The notes under the pieces are model-generated. The model worked only from the letters and a program-made list of their open reading frames with translations. It searched no databases and was not told where the DNA came from. The position numbers were made by a program, and so were the translations under genes. Positions 1 to 12,509 of a DNA stretch of 64,000 nucleotides are shown here, piece by piece (the stretch's first letter is position 1; every line of letters begins with the position of its first letter). Source of the DNA: Cacajao melanocephalus (Eukaryota; Chordata; Mammalia; Primates; Pitheciidae); assembly GCA_963573385.1 (NCBI GenBank), contig CAUYLG010033243.1:31667-95666 (forward strand), written 5' to 3'.

Positions 1-2445
1 GTTTTTCTCCTCAGTTATTAAAATAAGTTTTACTTCTATCAAGCCTAAATTTTAAAAAGTTCTCTAGTTTTAAGGGAAACTAATATGCTCAGTGGATTTG
101 GTCATGTTCAGAATAGAAAAAAATTGCAATGAATATGGTTGTTTTTGAATTGACCTGTCAATTTCATCAGAAAGCCAAATTGAGTATACTGTGCAGACAC
201 AATTTAAGTTGAAAAGTACTCCCCAATGAAAATTGTCAAAAGTGAAGCAATAGCAACACATTCCAGAAGAAGAAAAATGCATCTGTAAAACTGTATGTGT
301 GTGTATGTATGTGCGGGTGTGTATTTTAAACTGTAGTAGAGAATATGAACATCTAGCATAATATTGGGAATTTGCTAAATTCTTTATATTAATATAAAAT
401 AAATGTTATTTATAATTTCAGTGCTTTGTAATCGTGTTTATAGAAAAAGTATTTCACAAAAGTTCTTATTTTTCTTACTCTGAAACTATGACATATGCTG
501 ATGGATATAGATTTTCATTTTAAAAATTAAAGAGTGGCTCAAATGAGTTTAGTTATTTTCTTCGATGATGAAATGCTCCCCGGAGGTGGACCAAGAGAAG
601 TGATAAATCTTTGATGCACCTGTGTAATATATGCAGTACACTGCTGAGAGTATCTGGTTTTGAGGTTTCAGTGGCAGAACACCAACTGCAGGGAATCTGG
701 ATATTCTAGTATAGTTCTGACCTTAAATGTATTATCTACTGAAAAGAATAATGCACAGTTTCAAAAATGTTAACATGGCCTCAAAAGGAGGTGAGGGTTA
801 TTTTCCATACTTCAAAAACACTGTACCAAACAGGTTAAAGTGCTAGAGTCCCTTTAATTTTAAAATAGAAGCTTCATTTATTTAGGTGATTGCTATTTAG
901 GGTGCTCTAAACAGCATCTTAGCAGCTGAAAGAGTTCATACTCCAAATATTCCTTTTGGTGCTGGGAAATAGCATCTGGGTAAGACAAAGAGATCTGGAT
1001 GAAACAATGGAATATGAATGGCTTTTTCCCTATGATCCTAAGCATGTGTCCTCCTGCTTCCCAAACTTTCTTAGCACTTCAGAAAGAAGAGGAAAAAGGG
1101 GAAAGATTAGGAAAGCAGGAAATAAGAGGCCAGAACAGCCCTTTGAAGAGTTTGATCATCCTCAAAAGTAAAGACAGAGAGTTGAAGTTCTCCCAAGAAC
1201 AGCAGAGTCCCTTTCCTTTCTTCCGTTCTGTGCACACGCAAAGATCAAGAGCAGAAGCAGCTTTCATGCCAAGCCACAAGCCAAACACCCAGGTCACTTA
1301 TAGACATACACAAGTTTACTCTGTGAGGGTCCTTGGGTGCGGGCCAGCAATGTCTGCATATACTTCATGCAAATGATATAAAGGGTGTTTTGAACCCACA
1401 AACCTAACACATCTTATGAATCATATGTATTAGTAGTATTTTAGTTTATCATGATCAACCACAAAGTTGTCTCTTTTATTTAACACTGTCCTTTTAATTT
1501 AACACTTCTAGTGTTTACTGTGTGTACAAGTATCTATAATGCTTAGAGATGGATTTAATTTTATGTCCTCAAGTTGTTTTCAGAAGACAGTCTTTACCAT
1601 ATAACACAAAATGTACAAAATAGTTTACAAATTGTACTTTGGTCATTTATTGGCAGGCTATTTAAAGACAACATGTTGTAAAATTGACTCATTTGTCCAT
1701 TTCATATACCACATAGAGAATAAAGTAAAATATAATGTATAGAACATTCAGGACGAGACAGCTAATCTTGGCTTACTATAAAATGCTGGCATGGAGCCCT
1801 TTCCTCCCCTTTCTTCCCCCTTGTTCCCTGAACTAGTGGACACATACAATGTATACCGCTCAAAAATGTGATTTGGTTATTTCATTTCCAAAAGACAAAT
1901 TTCATATGAATTTTAACAAAAGGATATTTATAAAATGTGCTCTTTTATTATCACTACCTTAAACAACTATAAGGCAATCTTTCTATAAAGACTCGATGTT
2001 TCAAAAAAGTACTTAACATTGTTAACTATTCGTACCCTTTTAGGAATAAAATGCATACACAGGACAATGAGTATAATAAGAAAATATGTTAAAAATAGGA
2101 CCAGTTTGGCATAGGCATAGAGAACCATTCTATTCCTTTTTATGGACTTCTGCTCCATCTCCTCTAAAACCCACTGAGTGGACATGGACTTATCTGGTTC
2201 CTGGTGTCACTTCTAGAGGCAGGCTAACAATTCTACATTCAGAAGTCAAAAGTCATTTTCAGAAGACATTTCTTTCCTATGATTTCTCCTTTCTTCCTCT
2301 TTTAAAATAAGACATTCACAAGACGTGGGGTTTTCTAGCACATATTAGAACTTTTTTACATCCAGAAGGCTCAGATATAGCAAAATAAATTTTCCTCTAA
2401 AAAATTGGGTGGGGGGGAACTTGAGTGCAGCTCTTTCATATGCTA
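1..2445. other. Unclassified AT-rich sequence
   Basis: I recognise no exon, RNA gene or repeat family here. Short open frames around 956-1376 overlap on both strands, lack any recognisable domain and are unlikely to be coding. A short GT-rich patch lies near 296-322. Ancient, strongly diverged repeats could be hidden. Confidence 0.5.
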
Positions 2446-2820
2446 CAAGCATACCTCATTTTATTGTACTTTGCAGGTTTTTTATTTTTTACAAATTGAA
2501 GATCTGTGGCAACCCTACATCAAGTAAATCTATCAGCGCCAATTTCCCAGTGGCATGTGTTCACTCAGTGTTTTGATTTCACATTTTGTAATTTTCACAA
2601 TACTTAAAACTTCTTTATTGTAATATCTGTTAGAGTGATCTGTTTTCAGGAATCTGAAATTGTTTGGGAGCACTACAAATCCTATCTGTGGTTGAGAAAT
2701 TTTGTGTGTGTTCTGATTGCTTCAGCAACCTGCTATTCCCCTACTGCTTTCCCTCTTCTCAGGCTTTCCTAGTCTCTGAGCCACAATAATATTGAAATTT
2801 GCCCAATTAATAACCCTACA

Positions 2821-4560
2821 ATGACCTCTAAATGTTCAAGTGAGAGGAAGAGTTATGTATCTCTCACTTTAAATAAAAAACTAGAAAAGATGAAGCACAG
2901 TGAGGAAGGCACATGGAAAGCTGATGTAGGCCTAAAGGTAGGCCTCAAGGTAGGCCTCTTGTGCCAAACAGAATGCCAAGCTGTAGATGTAAAGGGAAAA
3001 TTCTTGAAAATTAAAAGTGCTGCTACAAGGAACAGACACATGATAAGCAAGTGAACCAGGCTTGCTGCTGATATGGAGAAAGTTTGAGTGGTCTGAATAG
3101 AAGATCAAACAAGCCACAATGTTCCCTTTAGTCAAAGCCTAATCAAGAGCAAAACCCTAATTCTCTACAGTTTCTTGAAGGCTGAAAGAGATGAGGAAGC
3201 TACTGAAGAAAATAACTAACTAGAAGATGTTATTTCATGAGGTTTAAGTAAAGAAGTTGTCTACATAACAAAAAAACACACACAAAGTGAAGCAGCAAGT
3301 GCTGATGTAGAAGCTGCAGCAAGTTATCCAGAAGACCTAGGAGCACTGATCAAGGCAGATACAGTAAACATTAGATTTTCAGTGTAGAAGAAGATGCCAT
3401 TTAGGACTTCTCCTATCTATGAGGAAAAGTCAATACCTGGCTTCAGAGCTTCAAGGGACAAGCTGACCTTCTTGTTAGGGGCTAATGCAGCTGGTGACTT
3501 TAAGTGAAAGCATATGCTCATTGACCATTCTGAAAATTGTAGGGCTCTTAAGTATTATGCTAAATCTCCTCTGCCTGTGCTCTATAAATAGAATAACAAA
3601 GCCTGGATGACAGCACATCTGCTTGTAACAACATTTACTGAATACTTTAAGCCCATGATTGAAACCTACTTCCCAGAAAAAAAGGTTTTCTTTCAAAACA
3701 TGACTGCTCATTGACAATGTACATGGTCACTCCAGAGCTCTGATGGAAGTGTACAAAGTGATTAACGCTGTTTTCATATCTGGTAACACAGTATCCATTC
3801 TGCACCCCATGGATCAAGGAGTGATTCTGACTTTCAAACTTCGTTATTATAGAAGTACATTTCATTAGGCTATAGCTCCCATACATAGTGACTTCTCTGA
3901 TGGATCTGGGAAAAGTACATTGAAAACCTTATAGAAAAAATTCGTAATTATAGATGCCATTAAGATTCATGGAAATAAGTCAATATATCATGGGAAGAGG
4001 GCAGAATAGTCTTAGAAGAAATTGATTTCAACTCTTATAAATGACTTTGAGGGGTTCAAGATTTCAGGGGAAGAAGTAACTGGAGATGTGGTAGAAATAG
4101 CCAGAGAACTAGAATTGTAAGTGGAGTCTGAAGATGTGACTTGATTGCTACAATATTATTATCAAACTTGAACAGATGAGGAGTTGTTTCTTATGGATGA
4201 GCAAAGAAAGTGGCTTCTTGACATGGAATCTATTTCTCGTGAAGATGCTGTGAACATTGTTGAGATGTCAACAAAGGATTGATAACTTCATATAAACTTA
4301 GTTGATAAAAGCAGTGGCAAGATTTGAGAGGATTGAACTCCAATTTTGAAATAAGTTTTTCTGTAGGTAAAATGCTGTCAAACAGCATCGCATACTACAG
4401 AGAAATCTTCTGTGAAAGGAAGAGTCAATCAATGCAGCAAGCTTCATTGTTGTCTTATTTAAATAAATTTCGCCAGCCACCCCAGCCTTCAGCAACCACC
4501 ATCCTGATCATTCAGCTTCCATCAACACTGAGGCAAGAACCGCCACCAGCAGAAAGGTGA
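2821..4560 (+). pseudogene. Decayed Tigger1 transposase (pogo/CENP-B-like DDE)
   Basis: The frame begins ATGACCTCTAAATGTTCAAG, matching the family start (MTSKCSSERKS). An N-terminal helix-turn-helix region follows, then the DDE catalytic core. Around 3705-3800 one frame reads [10 protein letters not shown] then [11 protein letters not shown]; the first contains the second catalytic aspartate with its asparagine neighbour, as in pogo-type transposases. The C-terminal segment at about 4324-4560 is open and includes SNSIAYYREIF. Multiple stops and frameshifts separate these blocks (for example after about 3054 and around 3717), so no intact protein can be made. A 12-bp-unit expansion near 2926-2960 adds extra residues. 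It sits wholly inside the Tigger1 element. Confidence 0.9.
2926..2960 (+). repeat. Short tandem triplication inside Tigger1
   Basis: The motif AGGTAGGCCT or a close variant occurs three times in succession with about 12-bp spacing. As I recall the Tigger1 consensus, it has one or two such units here, so this is probably a local replication-slippage expansion. Confidence 0.6.
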
Positions 4561-4773
4561 CTTGCTGAAGCTCATGCTGAAAGCATTTTTAGCAATAAAG
4601 TATTTTTAAATTCAGACATGCACATTGTTTTTCTGATATAATGCTATTGTATACTAATATAGTACAGTGTAAACATAACTTGTATGTACACTGGTAAACC
4701 AAAAATTTCTTGTGTCTCACTTTATTGTGGTAGTCTAGAACAAAACGTGCAGTATCTCTGAGGTATGTGTGTA

Positions 4774-6486
4774 TACTCTGGTCTTCTATTAATGGCTAGT
4801 TAATCTTCCCAAAGGGTGGCAGGCACATTCTGTTTGCCAAATGCCACACATTGTTCTACCATTTCTCTCTTCCAACGTCAAGGCATGGTGCTGATTACTC
4901 TAACCAACTTTTCTGGTCTCACCTCATTTTCCAGGCCCCTTAAGGGACAGTACAGAGTGGCATCTCGTTCACTAGGGACACAGTGGTAACCTCAGATCTG
5001 GGATCTGCACAGCTCCATAGCCTGAGGCTGAGCAGCTTGAGCTTGAGTCCATATGGCCCATTCTTCCAACTCTTGATGCCTCTTTTGGGTTGGGGTTGCT
5101 GTATTTCTCCCAGCCTTCCATGACCTTCACATAGTGGTGTTGCTTAACCTGGGCATGGTGGGTGCTCAGCTGTGATCTGCAGAGCTGAGGCCCAGTGGGT
5201 CTGGCTTGGATACGTCACAGGTAGGAGGGGGATTGCTGCCATCAGGGCCTAAACCTGGCCCTGTGCCTGAAAGCACTCAACTCACCCAACAGCCCGAGAG
5301 CTAAGGGCCCAGCGGATGATGGCCAAGCTCTATGTCTTACATAGACATATGTTATGAATTCTCTGCCAGAATTCACACCTTTATTTTCATACTTCATTTT
5401 TCCTCTGAAGTAACATTTTATGATGGATAACTATCCTTAGGTTCTGATCACATAATTTTTCTGCTGTAAGCTGTTACTAATATTGAGGCACTTTATAAAT
5501 ACTTTTAGATTCATTATTGATTGATTACTTTGCTTGAATCTCACTTAAGATGTTGGCCCTAGTTCAAACACTGCACATTTTGTAAAACAGGTAGAAGATA
5601 ATATCTTTTCCTGGGTTTCATGTCTTCTCTCCTCCTTTCACCTCAGTTTCCACCTCTGTCCTCTCATTTCTGTTCTTCTCTGGCTTTCATGATCTTCTTT
5701 CACTCGTTTCATTTATCTGTTGGCATTATTATGATTATTTGTTCCAACTGACCCTTCTGATAGGATCTTTTTCTCTCTTCCTCCTTTAACGTCTCATTTT
5801 TTGGATATTGTAATATAGAAAGAAATGGAGACAATAATTACTTAATTGGGATTTACCATGTTATAAAGCATCTCTGCTTTTTCTTATTTGCTGGCAATTC
5901 ATTACTTGAAAATATTGACATCAATTTCCAGAAATTTTTAAAAGTCTCCAGTCAATACAACTAAATTTCCAATAAATCTACAGTGGTTTGGATAAGAAAG
6001 TGCCCGATTTACTTACTTTCTTTCTTTCTTTTCTTGTAAATCACAACAGTGAATGTTTGGAACAAGGCTGCATTGGGGCACTGTAAGAAATCAGCCTCTG
6101 TAAATGATTTTTTATTTCTTCAGAGCCCTTCATACTAGTGACTCAGGTTGGTGAGAACTTGCTAAACTGTTTAGTTATTGGTGGGACAGCACTGCCTCCT
6201 TTATATCAAAATTGCCACAATAATGGCTTTTTAAAGTTCTGTTAACCATAGAGAAACACACACCTAGAAATATTTAAGAAAATCAATGACTTTGAACTAA
6301 GATTTTATAATTCCATGCTTCTTAAAGAGATCAAAGTATCAGGAAGGCTGATGTCTCATATTCTCTAATATTGCTGTGATAGCAGTTATGCATAGTATGC
6401 CCCCAAATCATGTCATTTTCTTGTCAGGTCTTTAATTTAGAGAAGACTTTTCCAGGTGGTAACTACTTTAAAAATTACCACTGTTC
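4774..6486. other. Unclassified sequence, GC-richer at 4840-5340
   Basis: The stretch 4840-5340 is noticeably richer in G and C than its surroundings, but I cannot assign it to a repeat or gene. The rest (5340-6486) is AT-rich with a pyrimidine-rich patch near 5620-5720 and a short CTTT run near 6017. No coding evidence was found. Confidence 0.45.
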
Positions 6487-6830
6487 TCAAACCATATAAA
6501 AATTGAGTCAAAATGTATTAAAGACTTAAACATAAGATCTAGAGCCATAAAGCTCTTAGAATAAAAAAAATGTATAAATTTTGTCATGTTAGATTAGGTA
6601 ATGGTTTCTTAGACATGCTACCAAAAAGCATAAGAAATAAAAGGAAAAAATAGATAAATGGGACATCAAAATTAAAAACTTTCATGCTTCCAGGGAAACC
6701 AGCAAGAAAGTGAAAGAAAACTCACAGAATAAGAGAAGATATTTACAAATCACATATCTGATAAGGCATTTGTAGCTAAAATATAAAGAGCCATTACAAC
6801 TCTGTAAAAGACAACCCAATTAAAAATGGA

Positions 6831-7245
6831 CACAAGAACAGAAAATCAAACACCACATATTCTCACTCATAGGCGCGTGTTGAACAATAAGAACACATGG
6901 ACACAGGGAGGGGAGCATCACACACTGGGGTCTGTTGGGGGGGGACTAGGGGAGGGACAGTAGGGGTAGGGAGTTGGGGAGGGATAACATGGGGAGAAAT
7001 GCCAGATATAGGTGACGGGAATGGAGGCAGCAAACCACATTGCCATATATGTACCTATGCAACAATCCTGCATGTTCTGCACATGTGCCCCAGAACCTAA
7101 AGTGCAATAATACATATATATATAATATATATATATATAATATATATTATATATACACATATACATATATGTATTTTTATATATACATATACATATATAT
7201 ACACACACTGTATATATATATATATATGTATTATATATATATGAA
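6831..7245 (+). mobile_element. 5'-truncated primate L1 3' end nested in the old L1
   Basis: About 280 bp match the last part of ORF2 and the G-rich 3' UTR of primate L1 (L1PA/L1PB): a passage like AGAACACATGGACACAGGGA, then a polyguanine-rich run near 6935-6990, then the terminal TGCACATGTGCCCCAGAACC. The poly(A) tail has become a (TA)n-rich tract. Near-identical 9-bp flanks (AAAAATGGA at 6822-6830, AAAAATGAA at 7246-7254) look like the target-site duplication. Confidence 0.85.
7109..7244. repeat. (TA)n-rich microsatellite with short TACA/CA interruptions
   Basis: Alternating TA dinucleotides with a few CA and TGTA interruptions occupy the tail position of the nested L1, so it probably grew from the L1 poly(A) tail. 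Tyr/Ile-rich open frames across it are compositional artefacts. Confidence 0.9.
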
Positions 7246-8139
7246 AAAAATGAATAAAGGATTTGAACAAACATTTCTCCAAAGAAAAGTATAGAAACGG
7301 CCAATAAGAACCTGAAAAGATGCTCAACACCATTAGTCACTAGGGAACTGAAAATCCAAACCATAATTAGATGCCACTTCACACCTGCTAGGATGACTAT
7401 AATAAAAAAAGACAGATAATGAGTTTTGGCAAGGATGTGGAAAAATTGGAAATGTCATACATTGCTGGCAGGAATATAAGATGGTATAGCCACTTTGAAA
7501 AACAGTCTGGCAATTTCTCAAAGAGTTAAGTAAAGTATCATATAGTCTACCAGTTCTACTCCTAGCTGTGTACCTAAGAGAGATGAAACCAAGCACACAC
7601 ACAAAATCTTGAACGTGAATATTCATGGCAGCATCATTTATGTTAGCGAAAAAGTGGAAACAAGTCAAATATCCATCAACTGATGAACAGGTAAATAAAA
7701 TGCAGCATACCCACACAATGGAATATTATTTGGCAATAAAAAGAAATGAAGTACTCATAGATGCTACATCATCTACAAACCTTGAAAGCATGATGCTAAG
7801 TGAAAGAAACCAGTTGCAAAGGACCACCTATTATGAGTACATTTAAGTAGAATATCCAGAATGGGTGAATCCATATAGAGAAAAAGTAGATTAGAGGTTG
7901 CCTTGGGTTGGGAGGTGGAGGGAGAGGAACAGGATGACTGAAGAATGATATCTAAGGGGAATAGGGCTTCTTTTTGGAGTGATAAAGATATTCTAAAATT
8001 GGTTATTTTGATAGATGATCTGTGCTGTGTATATATTAAAAGCCATTGAGTCATTCATTTTAAATGGGTGAATTGTGTAACATGTGAATTATATCTCTAT
8101 AGAGCTTTTACCAAAACAAAACAAGTTCTTTCTTTCTTG

Positions 8140-8600
8140 ATTAGAGGAATAAAGCCTAAGCAAGATCTCCTACAAGGAGAGGGGGAAGAATGTCTTTGGA
8201 AACATCAAAAGTGATATGAAGAACTGAGGTGACACCAAAGGCTCTTTGTTCCATGACAAAATCATATCAACACTGGAAAAGGCATAATTTAAAAAAATTC
8301 CTATACCTAGAAAGGCTGAAACTAAGAGAAATCAAGTTTTATAAACAAAGAAGAAACTCAGTGAAGAGAGCTCAGGAAGTATCAAAATTTGATATGAGAA
8401 ATCAATACTGGATGCTGAAGCTGGGTTTAGAATTGGAGCCAAGCTCCCTGAGCAAATCTCAGAGCTAGGATTTTGCTTAGTTCATAAACATAATACTAAA
8501 AAGTCTCCACAGCCTTAGGAAGCTGAAAGAAAACTGGTTATTTGCCCAGGGCTGTGGGTTGGCAAGACCACATCTGTGCCCTGTACCAGAGTAGGCTCTG
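8140..8600 (+). mobile_element. Possible L1M 5' region
   Basis: This A-rich stretch precedes recognisable L1 ORF1/ORF2 homology and loosely resembles the 5' leader of old L1M elements. The match is weak and the boundary with unique DNA is a guess. Confidence 0.35.
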
Positions 8601-9376
8601 AATTCACACTATGCTCACAGTAGTGTGTAGGAATCCCAAGCAGAGAAAATAATGCAAAAATTGGTCCATAACTGATAACATGTATGGGGGCCCAGCAGAA
8701 GGGACCACTGATTGTACTATAGAGCGGTTTATTGTAGGAATGGTTTCATGCAAAACAACTGCCAAAACAAAACAAAAGTACAACAGCTCATAGTAAAAAA
8801 CAAATTGCAATATCAGAAAATGAATCAGCCTGAAGTATATTTAGCAAATAATCAAATCTAGAAATATAGAATAATCTGAGACATTAAAAATAAATTTAAT
8901 ATTTTAAAAGGTATAGACCAAGCTATATAGGCATAAATACATAGGTATGTATATATAGATATATACGTATATAGGTATAGACTTAAAGGTTCATAGGCAG
9001 TTATGAAGAACTAAAATGAAATTCCTAGAAATAAAATTATCAGTAGATTGGATAAACAATGAACCAGACAGCTAATGAAATAATTAGTGAGTTTGAAGTT
9101 AATTATAAAAAAATCACCCATGATGGAATACATAGACATAAAAATATGGAAATATGAAAGAGAAGTCGAAGATAGAATAAAAAATCTAAAGCAGGAATTC
9201 CAGAATAAGAAAATAGAAAGAATGAAGGAGAGGCAATAGCCAAGTAGGTAACTGCTATATAGTAAAGAAATGAATCCCCAGACTGAAGGAGCAACAAGGC
9301 CCGCTTAGAAACATCACAGTGAAGCTGTAAAATGGATAGGCATGAAATGGAAAGGAAATCTTTAAAGATACTGATG

Positions 9377-9519
9377 TCCTGGGTATGGTGGCTTGTACCT
9401 GTAATCCCAACAGTTTGGGAGGCTGAGGCAGGAGGATTGCTTGAGGCTAGGTGTTCAAGAACAGCCTGGAAAACATAACAAGACTTTGTCTCTGCAAAAA
9501 AAAAAAAAAAAAAAAAAAC
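9377..9519 (+). mobile_element. Free left Alu monomer (FLAM)
   Basis: About 120 bp match the left half of Alu (CTGGGTATGGTGGCTTGTAC, then GGAGGCTGAGGCAGGAGGAT) and end in an uninterrupted A run of about 23 bases near 9497-9519. No right monomer follows, as expected for a FLAM. It sits inside the L1M copy. Confidence 0.9.
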
Positions 9520-9954
9520 ACACATAGCAATAAAAAGTAACTTAACCAAGTATACATTTGTATATGATTATATATAAAATAATTGAAAAATGATATGCCA
9601 GGTAAATTAGAAGAAAAAGAGAAAAAACAGTGGTACAGTAAATTCATGTCAGACAAAATATAATTTATGGTTAACCATTAGTAGAGATAAAAAGAAATAT
9701 TAAGATAATTCATCAAAATAAGCATTATGAACTAAAATGAATTTACAAAGCAAAACATTAACAAAATAAGATAAAATTATAATCCAAATAGATGTTAATA
9801 CATTATCTCAGAAATTAATAATCAGATGAAAATATTTAGAAAAAATATAGACTTTAGTAACTCACTGAAGCTCATATGACAGATGCATGTATGACTTGCA
9901 TGCTCTGCAAATGCAAATATCTATTTTCTCAAGCACGCTAAATTCAGAGGCAGT

Positions 9955-10207
9955 TTTTTTGTGGCGGTTATAAGAGCAGACTATGGGGTTTGACAAAGTT
10001 TGTCTTAGCACCAACACTTGCCAGCTGTGTTACTTGGTTAAGTTACTTTACCTTGCTATGGCTCAGAAGCCTCATTCATAAATTATTGAGCATCATTGTA
10101 CCTCGAGTATTTGTGAGTTTTAACAAGTTAAAACATATTAACTGTTTGGAAGAGTGCCTAACACATGGTAAATACTTGAAAAATGTGAATTGGTATTGTT
10201 ACTGTAG
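9955..10207 (+). mobile_element. MIR SINE, nearly full length
   Basis: The order of blocks matches MIR: the start region with TAAGAGCAGACTATGGGGTT, the core with CCAGCTGTGTTACTTGGTTA, and the 3' end with GAGTGCCTAACACATGGTAA. It interrupts the L1M ORF2 sequence, so that L1 predates this MIR insertion. Confidence 0.85.
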
Positions 10208-12509
10208 GTGACTGCAAAACAGGAAGCACAGAATTCCATGAAATAAATTTAATAAAATGTGGCACCAACTATAAAAAATAGCCCCAAATTTCCTATGTAG
10301 CTGGAAATTGAAAAATTGACTTCTAAATAATTCATGAGTTAATGAAGAAAGTTAAATAGATATCATACAGCATTTAGAACCAAATAAGTGAACATAATAT
10401 ATATATATAAAAACTTGTGGCATACAGTGATCACTTAAATTAAAGTTTCCAAAAATGAGTGCACGTATCAGAAAAGTCATTTGGAACTAAATGAAAGAGG
10501 GTTCAACCCAAGCAGTTAAAGGAGGAACAGCAGAGAACCTCTAGTGAAAGTGAGAAGAGGAAAAGCATAAAAGAATAAGCACAAAGTAATAAAATAGCAA
10601 AGAGAAAATGGAGAAATTACTAACAAAATAGAGAGGACAGATTTTTGAAAAGGGTGTTAATATAGACAAGTCCATGGTAAAATTGATCAATTTAAAAAGC
10701 AGACATTAACACATATAGGCAAGATGAGAAATAAAAAGGGATATCATTTCAGATCTAGTAGAGATTTTTTAATTCTGAGAGAAGAATTTAAATGTGTTAT
10801 GCTAAATAACCTGCAATCTTAGGCTAACTGAACAATTTTCTAAATATAAATTTTTAATATCAACATAGGAAGAAAACATCTAAATATACTAATATTATGA
10901 CTTGAGACATTAAATTGATAGTACAAATACTGTTTTCTCCCCTAAGGATGCATGCTGTCAGTTACTATTTATTGTAGCTAAGTCCTAGCATATGCAATAA
11001 AGTAAGAAAAGTATGTAGGGAATGGAAAATAAATAACTAAATTTTTGGTTGCATAAGTATGTACATAGAAAATCCAAGAGGACTTACTGACAGATTTTAG
11101 AAGTAGTAGTTTTGTTGTATGTAAGAATCATTGAAGAATCTTTTTTATAATTCAGAAACATGGATAAATATTAAATTAAAAAAATCAAAGTAGCAATAAT
11201 AGCCATAAAATGCCTATATCTAGTTATTTATTTCTGTACCTTTATTACAAAACAGAATAGAGGTCTCAGAAACTGACCGTATAAATCATCAAATTAATGA
11301 GATGAGATGGCACTGAAAATCAGGGAGGAGAGGATAGATTATTGATGATATTGAAGTAATAAGTAATGCAAATACAAAGATAAATTGGGTTTGTAGCTGA
11401 TATTTAAAACAAACTAAAATGTAGACAAGTTTAAACACGTAGATATTGAAAGCAAGAATAGCTTAAATTTTATAGAAAATATAGGGGAATATATACATAT
11501 ATACTCTGCCTTGGTATAGCAAGTGATTTCTTTAAAAGTATACTGAAAAAAAAAAAAGCACTAATCAAAAGGGAGAAGATGAATCAATTTGACTACACCA
11601 CAACTACTTAAAAGCTTACATATCAAAAGAAAAAGCTAAAAGGCCAGTTACAGATCAGAAAATGATACTTGTGTTATATACACTTGAGTCTTTTTAAATA
11701 ACAACAAAAAGATTAGGTTCCAGGCCTATAACTTCAAGTAATCAGTAAGAAATGAAAACCAATTTATTGAGTAGAATAAAAACCCAAGAATAGGAACAAG
11801 GAGTTTAGAAAAAGGCATAAGAAAATGGCCAATAAATAAGAAAACGCTAAAGCTCACAGGTAATCAAGATCATACAAATTTAAAAAAAATCAAGGACATA
11901 TAATTTTATGTCTCATCAGATAAGAAAAAAATTGAAAATATCTGGCAGCAAAAAATATGGGAGAAGTTATAGAGAATTGGAAATTATCAAATACTGGTGG
12001 TGGAAGAATAAATTGGTAAAACTACTTTAGAGGGCAATTTAGCAATACCTAGTAATTTTGAAAATTTGCATTCTATATTAGTAATTATATTAATAGTTCT
12101 AGACATACACTGTAGAGAAATTCTTATATATTTGCCATGGGTGTTAATAGCTGCATTGATTTTAATAGTGAAAAATTGGAAAACAATATAGATTACCATT
12201 TATATGTGATTATATTACATAAGAGTTAAAATAAAGGAACTATATGTTCATGTACCAACATTGGCCAAATATTGAAAGCACAATGATGATAGAAAAAAAT
12301 AAAAATATGGTATAATACTTCTATTCTTTATGAATAGATATATATGAGAGAAAATAAAAATATGGATGGGAAGGATTCACAGCAACTTCATTATTACAAT
12401 CATGTCGGGGTAGGTAAATTAATTTTTGGTGGTATGTGAATATTTAATATAACCTTCTCTGTTTTTGCATGTTAGAAATATTAAAATATCCTATGAACTG
12501 CTGAGATCT

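Larger units (their letters stand above)
2446..4771 (+). mobile_element. Tigger1 DNA transposon (TcMar-Tigger), near full length
   Basis: The left end reads CAAGCATACCTCATT and the right end carries its imperfect inverted match (GAGGTATGTGTG). Both ends are bordered by TA dinucleotides at 2444-2445 and 4772-4773, the expected Tc1/mariner target duplication. The length is about 2.33 kb against roughly 2.4 kb for the family, so only small deletions have occurred. The body follows the Tigger1 consensus as I remember it: 5' terminal region, transposase gene, short 3' tail with AATAAAG near 4594. The family was active in early primate or pre-primate ancestors and is immobile in humans. This copy is broken by stops and frameshifts. 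Family assignment is firm; the exact subfamily is not. Confidence 0.95.
6487..8117 (+). mobile_element. Old L1 (L1M type) 3' end, split by a younger L1
   Basis: Sequence from about 6487 to 6830 and from 7246 to 8117 follows the end of L1 ORF2 and the 3' UTR on the plus strand. Recognisable ORF2-end passages include the one around 7625-7760, which encodes MAASFMLAKKW and then the EYYLAIKR motif. The 3' UTR continues to a short A-rich end near 8110. The two parts join in register across the younger insertion at 6831-7245. Divergence and frame breaks suggest a mammalian-wide L1M family. The 5' part is missing. Confidence 0.85.
8600..12500 (+). mobile_element. Long degraded L1M copy (ORF1-ORF2-3' end)
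   Basis: Several consecutive blocks follow an old L1 in order on the plus strand. The ORF1 region is near 8990-9375. The ORF2 endonuclease part lies around 9640-9950 and resumes after 10210. The passage at about 10570-10760 matches the stretch ahead of the reverse transcriptase. RT-region sequence lies near 10960-11100, the ORF2 C-terminal region near 11550-12240, and the 3' end near 12250-12500. It is littered with stops and small indels. A free left Alu monomer (9377-9519) and a MIR (9955-10207) interrupt it, so the L1 is older than both. Family (L1ME or L1MC) is not settled. Confidence 0.75.

Noticed and set aside
999..1376. 125-codon plus-strand frame at the start of the window
   Set aside because: No domain, overlapping frames on both strands, no splice or promoter context that I can defend.
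6918..7382. Minus-strand open frame of about 154 codons rich in Tyr and Ile
   Set aside because: It lies across the TA microsatellite and the nested L1 tail; the composition explains its length.
7625..7846. Open frame with EYYLAIKRNEV
   Set aside because: This is the ordinary C-terminal part of old L1 ORF2, not an independent gene.
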